Shown here: piece by piece, positions 44,801-53,498 of the stretch | Layout of the letters: every line of letters starts with the position of its first letter | Numbering within the stretch: the stretch's first letter is position 1 | Notes under the pieces: model-generated | Databases searched by the model: none | What the model saw: only the letters and a program-made list of their open reading frames with translations | What the model was told of the DNA's origin: nothing | Position numbers and translations under genes: made by a program | NCBI GenBank assembly: GCA_947623305.1 | Contig: CANQGQ010000009.1 | Coordinates: 1-64,000 of the forward strand | Length of the DNA stretch: 64,000 nucleotides | Direction of reading: 5' to 3' | From: an uncultured Alistipes sp. | GTDB lineage: Bacteria; Bacteroidota; Bacteroidia; Bacteroidales; Rikenellaceae

Positions 44801-45228
44801 AAATTGTATTCACTATAATCTTGACGCAAATATGTCTGGTATGTTTTTCCTAACCTTCGATGTCCCTCGTAATCTGATACTAATAACTCATCAAGTCCAG
44901 TTTTTTTGTCCCATACGACAATCTCTACAAACTTCCGATATTTTTCAATATTGAAAAATATCTGTCCAACATCCAGACAATCAGATACCAATTTATGATA
45001 TGCTGTTTTCCCATCAAGAGAATCCGAACCCTCTGCGACAATTTTGAAAGCCCGCTTAATTAAATCCATTCGCGCAAAAGGAGAAGGAATAGATGTAATT
45101 TCCCTTTTATCCGTTGCTCCAATTGGGTCTTCAATGGAGTCGATCGCATTTGTACCGATTATTGAGGAATTATCCCAATGCTCTATTGTGTCAGCAGCAC
45201 CTTTATGTAGTCTTAAGACTTTAGCCAT
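41833..45228 (-). CDS. Large actin/Hsp70-like ATPase, 1131 aa
   Basis: The first 580 residues form an unrecognised, Tyr/Asp-rich region. An actin/Hsp70-fold ATPase follows: phosphate-1 loop FAIDFGTTNTHIEY (residues 587-600), connect-like YPASMTQNRF (739), phosphate-2 loop VSVDIGGGTTDVLIVD (794-809) and adenosine motif HITFSGNGSKVL (937-948). All nucleotide-binding loops look intact. Known relatives by fold are chaperones, ParM/MreB-type filaments and sugar kinases; the N-terminal extension is not typical of any. It lies five bases after the tubulin-like gene. Two cytoskeleton-type NTPases side by side are the most unusual aspect of this operon. Confidence 0.8.
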   Translation of the reverse strand: MAKVLRLHKGAADTIEHWDNSSIIGTNAIDSIEDPIGATDKREITSIPSPFARMDLIKRAFKIVAEGSDSLDGKTAYHKLVSDCLDVGQIFFNIEKYRKFVEIVVWDKKTGLDELLVSDYEGHRRLGKTYQTYLRQDYSEYNFDKMDCIYLLNYIDPTAPNEMNIIGATSPATVFFTSANNLKYVGKKIKFGNDTPFDDDYKPLYMRDFEYVKYWWGLKNSRKEFAREFPEVDRYLEKSFRKLNDKQREELRQVNSNFYLDNYDEIPITSSVQQYVMILDEKLRKKRSITNINSEFEMKISNSLYKIGMQIPLALPVEKYTEPTFYVVANWDKNTHVSYYDERPINDRTLPDDGAVYPYVTVSDFLEDSIVKLPFKFNPDGFFNGNDEGLKKQDAKDSYLLPLKKAYFDYFTVDDLTGTINGKNCIEINRLAGDSVKVVLRIPIKKGYIQYERIYYKDGRIDVDANKGAIVECRFTLGLYPSIKYSNNTKPIYRIALLDRGTVSMDTSNTYNISFYNANNNELSPLGVVYRNRNNDNSRYDKDFIDSAIYALDSEYQYMRINDIDKNIHGVVIPRFSSKNGGRKFRFAIDFGTTNTHIEYSIDGEASKPFDISEKDLQIQKLHIDEDFYIRSTFNSDMVPNTIGGDSLFGYPMRTVISEGNNTNWSKAVIAMGNVNIPYTYEKSMALPYNVLHTDLKWSTNIEDKQRAAKYVECLLLMIRNKVLLNNGDLSKTEIVWFYPASMTQNRFNRFKDTWVKTFVSLFDAPINNIIAVSESVAPYYYHKAKKGATSTVVSVDIGGGTTDVLIVDKGEPKYLTSFRFAANTIFGDGYSYDSETNGLVNKYKGQILNQLEINKFGALKNVFKSVLEKKNSTDIMAFLFSLSANKEIQKANVKIDFAEMLADDSRGKYVVLLFYVAIMYHIANLMKAKGYDMPRHITFSGNGSKVLNILSSNDDTLVKFTKIIFEEIYKQTYSRDGLDIIRPANSKESTCKGGIILNPFQSQDYSEIKDMKTVLLGSDSSTFADNEMTYEDVTDEIKDKVVATVESYIDFAFNLDHRFSFFDNFEIDRSIKDRVKDLCLRDVKTYLDNGLSNKKRDIEQDGADDKLEETLFFYPLVGILNAVVRNIYKL

Positions 45229-45233
45229 ATTGC

Positions 45234-46706
45234 TTAAAATTTATATTTCTTTTCAACAAGTTCCTTTGTTACATTGTAGAACAGTTCCATAAATTTCTGT
45301 TCTGTTGTGAGTTTCTTGGGAAGGCTCTTATGACGCTCATTAAGGGCCGCATCATAAAGGTCATATCCACTTTTGTTGAATGCCCACAAAGCCTTAATAG
45401 AAGCAGGTTTAACTCCGCTAACAATCGAATATAAATTGGAATCTGAGACATCAAGGACAAACGGCTTGAATGATCTGTCGTTATCTGCCATCTCCTTAAA
45501 CCACTCCGTGTAAGATTTAACGGCTTTTTTAAGGTTAATTGAAAATGACGATTTAAGATAAGCGTCATCAAACTTATTATCTGTTGCCCAAGGTTGATAG
45601 AGCGCCTTTTTTATATGCTCCTCAATATATTTTGAAAACAAAATATACTGTGTGAAAGGGTAACATAGTATGTCTCTTGTTGTTTGTGTAAGATTTCCGA
45701 ACAAAACCTCTTTAACATCGTTCTCGATTCCAAATTCTTTAAATAAGGAGTTCGGGGCGAATATTTTTGCGTTATCATCTGGTGTGCAGACCAATACTGC
45801 ATCATCATCTGGAATAGAGGCAAAATCAACAATAGAAAGAGCCGAGGCCAATTCAATAATATGCGCATTATTTTTTTGCTCGACGCCTCCTTCTTTGTTT
45901 TCATATTGCTTTGTCCTATCGTCTGCTATGTAATACATTACATTAACAGAGGACTGACCTCCATTCACGTTCTTTTCGTAATATTGAAGTGCAGCTTTGG
46001 TCTTTCCAATGAATGTCGAGGAATCAATTTCACTTTCTTCATCAGGCTTAACGGCAAAGTATGGAAGTACAGATATAGCTCCTATGGGTGCATTTTGTAT
46101 GGCATCACTATTTGGCATGTTGCTATCCAATCCTCTCAAATTCTTCAATAACAGAGGGAAGCCACTTGCTCCAGTTCCGCCAAATATAGAACTTATTATA
46201 AAAATCCTGTCGCCAGGATTAAATGCTGCCGCAAAATCGATAAAGTCTTGTGAATCGGTAAACTGATTAAGGACAACGCTACCGATGTTGGGATTTCCCT
46301 TAAATCCTACTTCCATATTGGATTCAAGGTTGCTCTCAGAGAAAAGCATCGAAGCTAATGCTTTGTTCTCTTTTGATAATATACTATACTCAATAAATTC
46401 ACGGAATTGCTTACTTTTTGTGTCCTTCAAAGTCAAGCGATAGTCATTGACAACATTTTCGATTGCCGTACCAAAAAATTGATTTTTAGTTGTTTCATTA
46501 AATGACAATCTCTCTCGAATGGATCTATATGTTTTGATTTGCTCAATTGTCCGCGTAACATCAGCATTAGCGAAGTCTGGGTCAATGATGATTGGAACAA
46601 TAGCATCAGCATCTACTTTTACTCCAGAAGAAGTCAACATAACCAGTGATTTGATAACGCGGGAACCCGTGCCACCAATTCCGAATATGTATAATTTACC
46701 GTTCAT
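45234..46706 (-). CDS. Tubulin/FtsZ-like GTPase
   Basis: 490 residues. The N-terminal loop YIFGIGGTGSRVIKSLVML has the Rossmann-like tubulin T1 pattern, and IFGGTGASGFPLL (residues 174-186) is the tubulin/FtsZ G-box signature (GGTGxG). Length and motifs fit the tubulin-like proteins found in accessory gene clusters rather than cell-division FtsZ. The protein likely binds GTP and may polymerise. It is the third gene of the operon, directly before the actin-like ATPase. Confidence 0.82.
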   Translation of the reverse strand: MNGKLYIFGIGGTGSRVIKSLVMLTSSGVKVDADAIVPIIIDPDFANADVTRTIEQIKTYRSIRERLSFNETTKNQFFGTAIENVVNDYRLTLKDTKSKQFREFIEYSILSKENKALASMLFSESNLESNMEVGFKGNPNIGSVVLNQFTDSQDFIDFAAAFNPGDRIFIISSIFGGTGASGFPLLLKNLRGLDSNMPNSDAIQNAPIGAISVLPYFAVKPDEESEIDSSTFIGKTKAALQYYEKNVNGGQSSVNVMYYIADDRTKQYENKEGGVEQKNNAHIIELASALSIVDFASIPDDDAVLVCTPDDNAKIFAPNSLFKEFGIENDVKEVLFGNLTQTTRDILCYPFTQYILFSKYIEEHIKKALYQPWATDNKFDDAYLKSSFSINLKKAVKSYTEWFKEMADNDRSFKPFVLDVSDSNLYSIVSGVKPASIKALWAFNKSGYDLYDAALNERHKSLPKKLTTEQKFMELFYNVTKELVEKKYKF

Positions 46707-46718
46707 ATCTTATGTTAT

Positions 46719-47201
46719 TTAGAGAAAAGGAACATGCTTAGCGCAACTGCTCCACCATTTCAGTATAAAGGAGAGGATTATAAAAAACATAGCAGCGACG
46801 AAAAAATTCGCAATGCCGAATCCCCAACAATTTGTTTGACCAATAAGAGTAGATGCCACATTGCCATCTTCATCAAACTGATAGACCAAACTTTCCGGAA
46901 TAAATCCATTGATAAGTTTAGATACTGTAACACCAAATCCAATAAACAATGTAATAGCACTATTTACGCCTAATGTTATTAACCAACTCCACCATTTACA
47001 ATATCTAGGATGATTGATGATATAATAAAATACCACTACGATAATGAGCGATATTACAAGCGTAATCAAGCCAACTAAATTGTATAGATTCGGATTAGTG
47101 TATGCTTCCGTCGCAGGATCATAGCCCCACATAAAATAACTCAAGTCCTGTCCGTACAGAGACTGAAACCAGCAATAGATATGTCCAAGTAAATTTTCCA
47201 T
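46719..47201 (-). CDS. Small four-helix membrane protein, 160 aa
   Basis: Hydrophobic segments at LYNLVGLITLVISLIIVVVF, WWSWLITLGVNSAITLFIGF and NFFVAAMFFIILSFIL, with a possible N-terminal amphipathic helix, suggest three or four passes. A conserved-looking polar loop between them (VYQFDEDGNVASTLIGQTNC) contains one Cys. No family is recognised. It sits three bases after the vWA-like gene and 12 before the tubulin-like gene, so it probably anchors that complex to the inner membrane. Confidence 0.7.
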   Translation of the reverse strand: MENLLGHIYCWFQSLYGQDLSYFMWGYDPATEAYTNPNLYNLVGLITLVISLIIVVVFYYIINHPRYCKWWSWLITLGVNSAITLFIGFGVTVSKLINGFIPESLVYQFDEDGNVASTLIGQTNCWGFGIANFFVAAMFFIILSFILKWWSSCAKHVPFL

Positions 47202-47204
47202 ATT

Positions 47205-48503
47205 TTAATTAATGTTTATTGTTATCGTTGCATATTTATCTGATGATGCATAGGCATCAAATACGCCTTCAACCAAGTACTTCAATCCATACGTTTTTTC
47301 CATTGCACCGGCCGCATGAATATTCAATCCATCCGCATCATTGCAATCATCTATCCACTGTGGCAATTTGCTCAATAATGAGATTTTTACAGTTCCTTTG
47401 CTAATTATTGGCTGATTAAGGGTCAACTTAATAATATGAGAGTACTGAGAAGAAAGATTAGAGTTCTTCGCTATCTCCACAGAATACGACTTGTTTGAAA
47501 TATCATAATTACTATAGTCTAAAAGGTATTCATCTTCAAGCAATAATCTGGAATAGTTAACGCCTATTGATAACTGGAACATATTACTGCCACCTTTATT
47601 TTCCGTCTTAGCTTTGATAATAGAAGTTTTAGGCGATTTTTTATCAAGCGAAAACTTGCCAATTCTTGGCTGAGGCAATATGCTATAATTGACATTTCCA
47701 ACAGAAGATGAAACGGCATATATATTTTGGACACCGCTGCCTTTAATCTTGTGGTAATCGACAGTGGACATAACCTTTTTAAGATACTTGCTATCTCCAA
47801 TCAGCCAAATGTAAAATGGACGTGTATCCTTGATATATTCGTTATCATCAAACTTGTTGTAATATTTACCATCAAACTGGGATAACAAACGCATCACAAC
47901 GAACGAAATGTTGGGATTCTCTAACATCTTTTTTGCAATATGATTTTTAATGCCAATTTGTTGTGCGACTAAATAATCATCAGCATTATCTTTAGCTTTG
48001 TATCTTTTCCCTGGGGAAAAGATACAATCAGATACTAGAACCGCTATTTCATTATTATTCAAGTTCTCCAAGATCTTGCCGATTATATCTGAGATGTCAG
48101 ATGTGCCTAAATTCCCACCGCTATTCAAGCTTACCTGCTTAAAGGTAGATGGCTCAAGTTTGTCAATAAATTCCTTAATATCACTGGTTTGTTGCGAAAT
48201 AACACTATTAATGTAGTTAAGTTCCATCACATTCTTAAATAACGAATCTTCCCGTACACCCAAGTCCGCTAATTGTAAGTCTGATAAATAACTATACACC
48301 GCATTCTCGAAATCGGTTGCCCCTTTAACATATCCATTCATACTGCCGGAATTTTCCACGTAAACCTTCACGGTTGGGGCCGACATACCTTCTGATTGAC
48401 TGATCGAATCAGCAACCTTTTTTGGAGGCTGAGGACCTCCACCACAGCCCACACATACAATCAGGGCGGGAATCAATGTTTTCAGAGCCAACTTAAAACT
48501 CAT
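47205..48503 (-). CDS. vWA-like lipoprotein, first gene of the operon
   Basis: 432 residues from the start at 48503, which gives a good lipoprotein signal (MSFKLALKTLIPALIVCVGC, acylated Cys at 20). An upstream in-frame extension to 48569 runs into the inverted repeat and is rejected. The domain resembles von Willebrand factor A: VKVYVENSGSMNGYVKG occupies the MIDAS position (Glu-Asn-Ser-Gly-Ser in place of Asp-x-Ser-x-Ser) and AVLVSDCIFSPG the second strand. The altered first acid may weaken metal binding. It lies about 40 bases from the invertible promoter segment. Confidence 0.75.
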   Translation of the reverse strand: MSFKLALKTLIPALIVCVGCGGGPQPPKKVADSISQSEGMSAPTVKVYVENSGSMNGYVKGATDFENAVYSYLSDLQLADLGVREDSLFKNVMELNYINSVISQQTSDIKEFIDKLEPSTFKQVSLNSGGNLGTSDISDIIGKILENLNNNEIAVLVSDCIFSPGKRYKAKDNADDYLVAQQIGIKNHIAKKMLENPNISFVVMRLLSQFDGKYYNKFDDNEYIKDTRPFYIWLIGDSKYLKKVMSTVDYHKIKGSGVQNIYAVSSSVGNVNYSILPQPRIGKFSLDKKSPKTSIIKAKTENKGGSNMFQLSIGVNYSRLLLEDEYLLDYSNYDISNKSYSVEIAKNSNLSSQYSHIIKLTLNQPIISKGTVKISLLSKLPQWIDDCNDADGLNIHAAGAMEKTYGLKYLVEGVFDAYASSDKYATITININ

Positions 48504-48543
48504 AATATACTGTAATTCAAACTTTATTTTATTTATTGAGATT

Positions 48544-48824
48544 TCTACAAAAGAAATCTTATATCGCATAATGTATTAAAATACAGCATATTGAATTTAC
48601 TTAGCATCTAACATCTCGTATTAGATGCTTTCTTTTTCATCGCCTTTTTGTAGGATGTGTAAATTTGTATACGCAACGAAATAGTTATGCAAATACGATT
48701 AAACGATGTATAATCACTATATTAAATGACTTTGTGCTATATTGAAAAAAGTTGGCTTATACAAAGTTTGCTTTTATTTTTTTTCATATCTTTGCATAAC
48801 GTAAATTGAGATTTCTTTTGTAGA
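48544..48824. promoter_or_regulatory. Invertible promoter segment of the AT-rich operon, OFF orientation
   Basis: A perfect 16-bp inverted repeat (TCTACAAAAGAAATCT, 48544-48559; complement 48809-48824), partly extended, bounds a 281-base segment. It contains TATCTTTG (48787-48794, plus strand), a -7 box with TTTG at 48767 as weak -33. It now points toward the recombinase gene. Inversion would place it at 48581-48574 on the minus strand, about 70 bases before the vWA-like start. No minus-strand promoter is seen there now. Confidence 0.75.
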
Positions 48825-48826
48825 GA

Positions 48827-50026
48827 TTATTTGTATAACTCCGATATAATGCCCAGATTGACAGAGTCTATCTCATTATTATCCAACGATGTTAGATAAA
48901 TTTGAGTGGTTTTCTCAGATGTATGACCCAATCCTGCACTTATTACCGATATCGGAGCATTGTGCCTCCTAGCAGCAGTAGCCCAACTATGTCGTGCTGT
49001 ATATGAACTAAGAGGAATATCTATTGACAGCATCTTTGACAATTTCTTCAGTTGGCAGTTATACAAATTTATGCCTTTACGGTACTCATTATATGCCTCA
49101 ATTACATCGCTTGATTTAATAATGGGAAACACATATGGGGAATCGTTTGTATATAGTTTGTACCGATTTATAATATCCGCTATATTAGGCTCTATTCTGA
49201 TTGACAACAATTGACCTGTCTTGTGTCTTGCATAGAGAATCATTCCATCCTGGATGTTCGATTTCTTCAAATATGCTATGTCGACAAAAGCCATCCCTCT
49301 TGTACAAAAACTGAAAATAAAAATATTACGGGCAAGTTCTGATGAAGAACCTTCAGTCAGTTCAAGTTTTAATAGTTTTGCAATCAGTTTTTCATCAACG
49401 GCTCTTTTCCGCGTTTTATCTATGCCGGTATATACATTCTGAAATGGATTAGTCTGCTCCACTAAATGTCGACGAACAGCTTTATTGTAGACAGCTCGTA
49501 AAATGCGCATATAAAATGAAATAGAGTTCCTAACTACACCTCTTTGCAATAAATATGCATTGTAATTATCTATCAATTGTTCTGTTATGGCAACAATAGG
49601 GAGATCGGCTCCAATGAAATGCGCAAAGCTTTGCATAGCCCGTTCATAATTTTTGGCTGTACCAATACGATTACATCGCTGCAGGTATTCAATCTGCTCC
49701 TTCATAAATACCAATATCGTAGACTTATTGTATTGATTACGAAACAGCAAGACAATATCATTTGCTGTAAATGCACATCCACGAGATTCAAGTCCCTTGA
49801 TAATAAAAGAAAGCATAGACACCCCACCATCTATTCTGCTTTGAATAGAACTATATTCGACATCAGTGAGGATAATGCGTTGTAATTTGTCATCCCAACA
49901 TTCCGGACTGATATGAATATCGGTCGATATCTGTCGTGTCACTCGTTGATGTGATATTTGATACAAAATTGTCCCCGCTTTTCCTTGGACGCAAGACGGA
50001 CGTAGTTTTACTTTTACTGTTGCCAT
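48827..50026 (-). CDS. Tyrosine recombinase beside the invertible segment
   Basis: 399 residues starting MATVKVKLRPSCVQGKAGT. It has an arm-type N-terminal domain, a SAM-like core-binding domain (ATAKNYERAMQSFAHFIG-like), and the catalytic residues Arg in FCTRGMAFVD, Lys in YARHKTGQ, HxxR in TARHSWAT, His in GLGHTSEKT and Tyr in QIYLTS. Its stop lies two bases from the right inverted repeat. It could be the invertase for that segment or the integrase of the AT-rich island. Its A+T richness matches the operon and not the flanking transfer genes. Confidence 0.9.
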   Translation of the reverse strand: MATVKVKLRPSCVQGKAGTILYQISHQRVTRQISTDIHISPECWDDKLQRIILTDVEYSSIQSRIDGGVSMLSFIIKGLESRGCAFTANDIVLLFRNQYNKSTILVFMKEQIEYLQRCNRIGTAKNYERAMQSFAHFIGADLPIVAITEQLIDNYNAYLLQRGVVRNSISFYMRILRAVYNKAVRRHLVEQTNPFQNVYTGIDKTRKRAVDEKLIAKLLKLELTEGSSSELARNIFIFSFCTRGMAFVDIAYLKKSNIQDGMILYARHKTGQLLSIRIEPNIADIINRYKLYTNDSPYVFPIIKSSDVIEAYNEYRKGINLYNCQLKKLSKMLSIDIPLSSYTARHSWATAARRHNAPISVISAGLGHTSEKTTQIYLTSLDNNEIDSVNLGIISELYK

Positions 50027-50122
50027 AAATTTATAAGTTTGAATAAGATAAAAGTATGTCCGTCTGATGTATTACAGCATAGAGATACAGAATCTTATTA
50101 GTTATATGTTTTAATTTTGAAA

Positions 50123-52312
50123 TTACTTCGCATTTTTCTTGTTGCTGATATCGGCTATCATCGCCTTGACATCCTGACCGACCTGCACGAAATTTCTGTA
50201 GAGAATGCGCTCGCGTTCATCTCGTGACTTGAACACATAGAACTTGGGCAGCGGGAGATATCCAGCCTCTTCCTGCTTTATTTCCTTCATGTCGAAATCT
50301 GTCTTGCAGAAGAATTTCGAGGTCTTGAACTCGTCGGACTCCTGAATGTTCATCGAGCCGCCGACGCCGACTTTCGTCTGCACGAAGTCGCGTGCCGTCT
50401 GACCGCAAATCTAACCTGTTGGCATATCCGATATCTTCGATGCCGGCACAAGGCTGTCCATATTCTCATTGAGATTGATGGAGGTTTTGTCGCGGTCGAT
50501 TGTCACGCCTTTTTTGAGTTGCACGACCTTACCGAAGATGTCGCTCGACAGCCACTCCAATGTCTCCTTGTTCCGGGCGGAACCGCTGACCACATTGCCG
50601 ACGGTCGTGATGATTTTCTGCATACCCACCTTGCCATAGTCGGCTTCGAGCTGCGGCAGTTCGTGAAAACCGAGCGTAACGCTGACCTTGTTGCTTCGCG
50701 CCGTACCGATCAGACGGTCGATTTTGTGGAAATAGAGCGTCGGCAACTCGTCGACAATGATGCTGACGGGTACATTCTTTCCCTGTCCGGTATTCACTCT
50801 CGTCACCAGACGATTGAGGATAAGGGCGTTCAGCGCACCGATGATGCTCTCCATTTCCGGGTCGTTGGCAATAAGCAGGTAACTGGGCGACTTGGGGTCG
50901 GAGACTTTCAAGTCGAAGTCGTCACCGTCCTTGTGGAATATCCAGTAACTCTCCTTTGTCGCCAATCGGGAGGTATAGACACGCAGCGTACCGATCATAC
51001 CTTCCAACTGTTCCATCGCCTTGTTCTTCAATGCGGTCTGAAACGGTCCGAGCAGAGGGGCGACCTCGTTGTCGGTCTCCAACACCTCGAAGATTGTTTG
51101 GTAACTCTCATTGAGGAACGAGAGGATGTGCGGCATATCGGAGTATTTGCCGAGCCAATATGCCGGCTCGACGATATTTCCGTCCTTGCGGTCCCGCACG
51201 ACGCCCGTCGGTTTCCAAAATTTCGTTTTCGGATCCTGTGCCTTCTCCGCATAGAGTTTGTTGCCGTCGGCGTCATAGGGTTCTTTCTCGTAGTTCACGA
51301 AAAAGTAGATGCAGGCAGCAAGAAAGTTCACCGCCGAGGTCTGGAAGAACTGGTCGCTGCCGCCACCGCCTTCCTTCTTGCCCTTCTGCAATGATTCCAG
51401 CAGTGTCTCCGCCGTTTCGCTGGCGGCTGCAAGATTGTTGATGTACTTCGATTGAATCGGGTTTACGCGGCGCGAATACTCCACATCGACGAAGTTGATG
51501 ATGTTGAACTTGCAGCCTTGGGGGAGCAGCCCCAATTTTTTGTTCTTCTTGTAGTGGTAGTAAAGTTTTGTCGCCAGCGTCGGAAACTTGTAGTCGTAGA
51601 CCACCATTGCGAAACCCTTTGCACTGTGCTGCCGGATGAACGGCTCGATAATCGAAAAGGTCTTGCCGGAGCCGGGCGTTCCCACGACCCACGTGCCACG
51701 AAATGGGTTGACGATATTGACCCAGCCCTTGCGGAACTTGCCCTTGTAGTAGTACCGCATAGGAATGTTTACGCTGTACTTGTTCTTCTGCTCCTCCTGA
51801 CACTGCTCGAAACTCTCGTTCTCGAAATTGAAGCGGTCTTTGAGCAAACCCTCTTTGAGAAACTTGGAGATATTGTCGAGCGCGATATGCACCAATACGA
51901 CACCAACGACAGTCGTGAGCATATAGAAGATGATGTTCAAAGGCAGGGAATAAAACCGCACTTGTATCGGGTGATTGAACAACCATACCGAGAGGACGAG
52001 CAGCAGCACGCCGCTCACTAACGGGTAGAGCACCTGCCGGCGGGCATTGAACTCCAAATGTTTCTTGTTGCGCGTGCCGATGCAGGTGATGCAGATAAGC
52101 ACAAAGGTGGCAATCTTGCTGTACACGAGGTTGCCGTCGTTGTAAATCATCCACCGTTTGATACGGTCGTGAATATCCACGAGGATGCCGCCCCAGTGGT
52201 CGAGCATCACGGGGTCAATTGCATACTCGAAGAACTCCATCAGCACGGAGACATAGATCGCCGCGCGAAACAGTTTATAAAAGCCCTGCAACTCCTTGCT
52301 CTCTTCCATCAT
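50123..52312 (-). pseudogene. VirD4-type coupling protein with in-frame TAG
   Basis: A conjugative coupling protein of about 730 codons. It has N-terminal membrane helices (VLYPLVSGVLLLVLSVWLF and LNIIFYMLTTVVGVVLVHI), Walker A GTPGSGKTFS and Walker B SIIVDELPTLYF. The reading frame is closed by TAG at 50413-50411 after ISDMPTG. It continues in the same frame with ICGQTARDFVQTKVG to a natural end at 50123 (ISNKKNAK). The base change is compatible with a former Gln, Trp or Tyr codon. The protein normally brings the relaxase-DNA complex to the transfer channel; the stop removes about 96 residues. Confidence 0.85.
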
Positions 52313-52322
52313 CTTGTCGTTT

Positions 52323-52976
52323 CTATTTGTTGAGTGTGATTATCGGACGCGCCTTGTGCGGCTGCGTCTTCGGGGTCTCCTGCATGGCACCGCTCCCTGC
52401 GGAATAGAGCCACGCCTTGGCGGTCTGCTGATCCTCTACCTCGGTCGATGTCCAGTACCAGCAGTTGTCCGCCACGTCGGGCAACGGATCGCCGCCGCAT
52501 TTTTCAATTACAGGGTTTACGACCTCTTTCATCGAATAGAGCAACCGCATCTGCGCCGCCGAGGGAATATAGGCACTCTGCCCATATCGCCACAGGGCAA
52601 AGACGGATTCCGCCAACGGCGAGGAGATCTCTTTCGTGGCAAACATCGCAAACGTGTTCTCGTTGCCGTCCATCGCATGGATGTCGGCAGAGGTTTTCTG
52701 CGATACGCCTAAACTGTCGGCGAATGCCGCCAGCGCAAGGTCGTGCAGATAGACGGCATAGCCGTCGCCCTCCGTCTCGTCCGAGTGGTCGATGTGGAAC
52801 ACGACGGCAATCGCCTGTTTGCCGGATTCCATGTATTCGGCGTAGGACACAGCCTTGCCGTCCGTGCAGAGGATATGCCCCGGCTTCACCGCCGTATCGG
52901 GGATGTCGATATGTGCATCGCAGGCGGTCAGCAGCATCGTGCCGATTGCCGCCAGTATTAAAAGTCTCTGTTTCAT
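52323..52976 (-). CDS. Transfer-region lipoprotein, 217 aa
   Basis: Lipoprotein signal MKQRLLILAAIGTMLLTAC, followed by an acidic N-terminal stretch. The mature domain (DNCWYWTSTEVEDQQTAKAWL with GAMQETPKTQPHKARPII) resembles DUF1566/FGE-like or fimbrial-tip-like folds seen in Bacteroidetes surface proteins. It lies 10 bases after the coupling protein in the opposite direction of transcription order (upstream of it) and nine after TraO. The role is unknown; it may mediate cell contact. Confidence 0.65.
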   Translation of the reverse strand: MKQRLLILAAIGTMLLTACDAHIDIPDTAVKPGHILCTDGKAVSYAEYMESGKQAIAVVFHIDHSDETEGDGYAVYLHDLALAAFADSLGVSQKTSADIHAMDGNENTFAMFATKEISSPLAESVFALWRYGQSAYIPSAAQMRLLYSMKEVVNPVIEKCGGDPLPDVADNCWYWTSTEVEDQQTAKAWLYSAGSGAMQETPKTQPHKARPIITLNK

Positions 52977-52985
52977 CGTTCGATT

Positions 52986-53498
52986 CTATTTTACGGGTAT
53001 CTTGAATCCGAGGACAACGTCCGTGCGGAACAGGTCGCGCCCCTTAATCATCAAATCGCTTTTCACCTGCCAGTAGAGCACCCAGCCCGAGCGCAACACA
53101 TAGTTGTGCTCGTAGCCCACATGGATGCCGGCGAGGAAACGGTCGGTGTCGCTGCCGAACGATGCGCCGATACGGGCATTGCCGAAGTGGTTGCGCCCGC
53201 GCACCACGCAGGGCTTGTAGGCAACGCCGAGAGCATAGGAGCGGTAGTTTCGCCAAAAGGATTCCGGGCATACGTGTCCGCACGAGGCGCAATCCGCCCA
53301 TTTAAGGTAACCGTTAGCAAGGACCTCGACGGCATTATGGTAATTCAACTCGTGTTCGTATGCGACAGTCGTATCCAGTCCGTTCTCGTAAAGCAACCCG
53401 ACGCCGAGCGATATGCGGTCGCTGTTGCGCTGTGCGCTTGCACTGACGGCAATACAGAGGCTCGCCAGAATAAGGCTTATCGTCTTTTTCATCGTCAA
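52986..53498 (-). CDS. traO: Conjugative transfer protein TraO
   Basis: 170 residues with signal peptide (MTMKKTISLILASLCIAVSASAQ). Beta-strand-rich, with the pattern ISLGVGLLYENG..ALGVAYKPC..IGASFGS..AGIHVGYEHNYVL..DVVLGFKIPVK, typical of TraO-like small outer-membrane barrels in Bacteroidales conjugative elements. It overlaps the TraN stop by four bases, so they are coupled. Confidence 0.75.
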   Translation of the reverse strand: MTMKKTISLILASLCIAVSASAQRNSDRISLGVGLLYENGLDTTVAYEHELNYHNAVEVLANGYLKWADCASCGHVCPESFWRNYRSYALGVAYKPCVVRGRNHFGNARIGASFGSDTDRFLAGIHVGYEHNYVLRSGWVLYWQVKSDLMIKGRDLFRTDVVLGFKIPVK

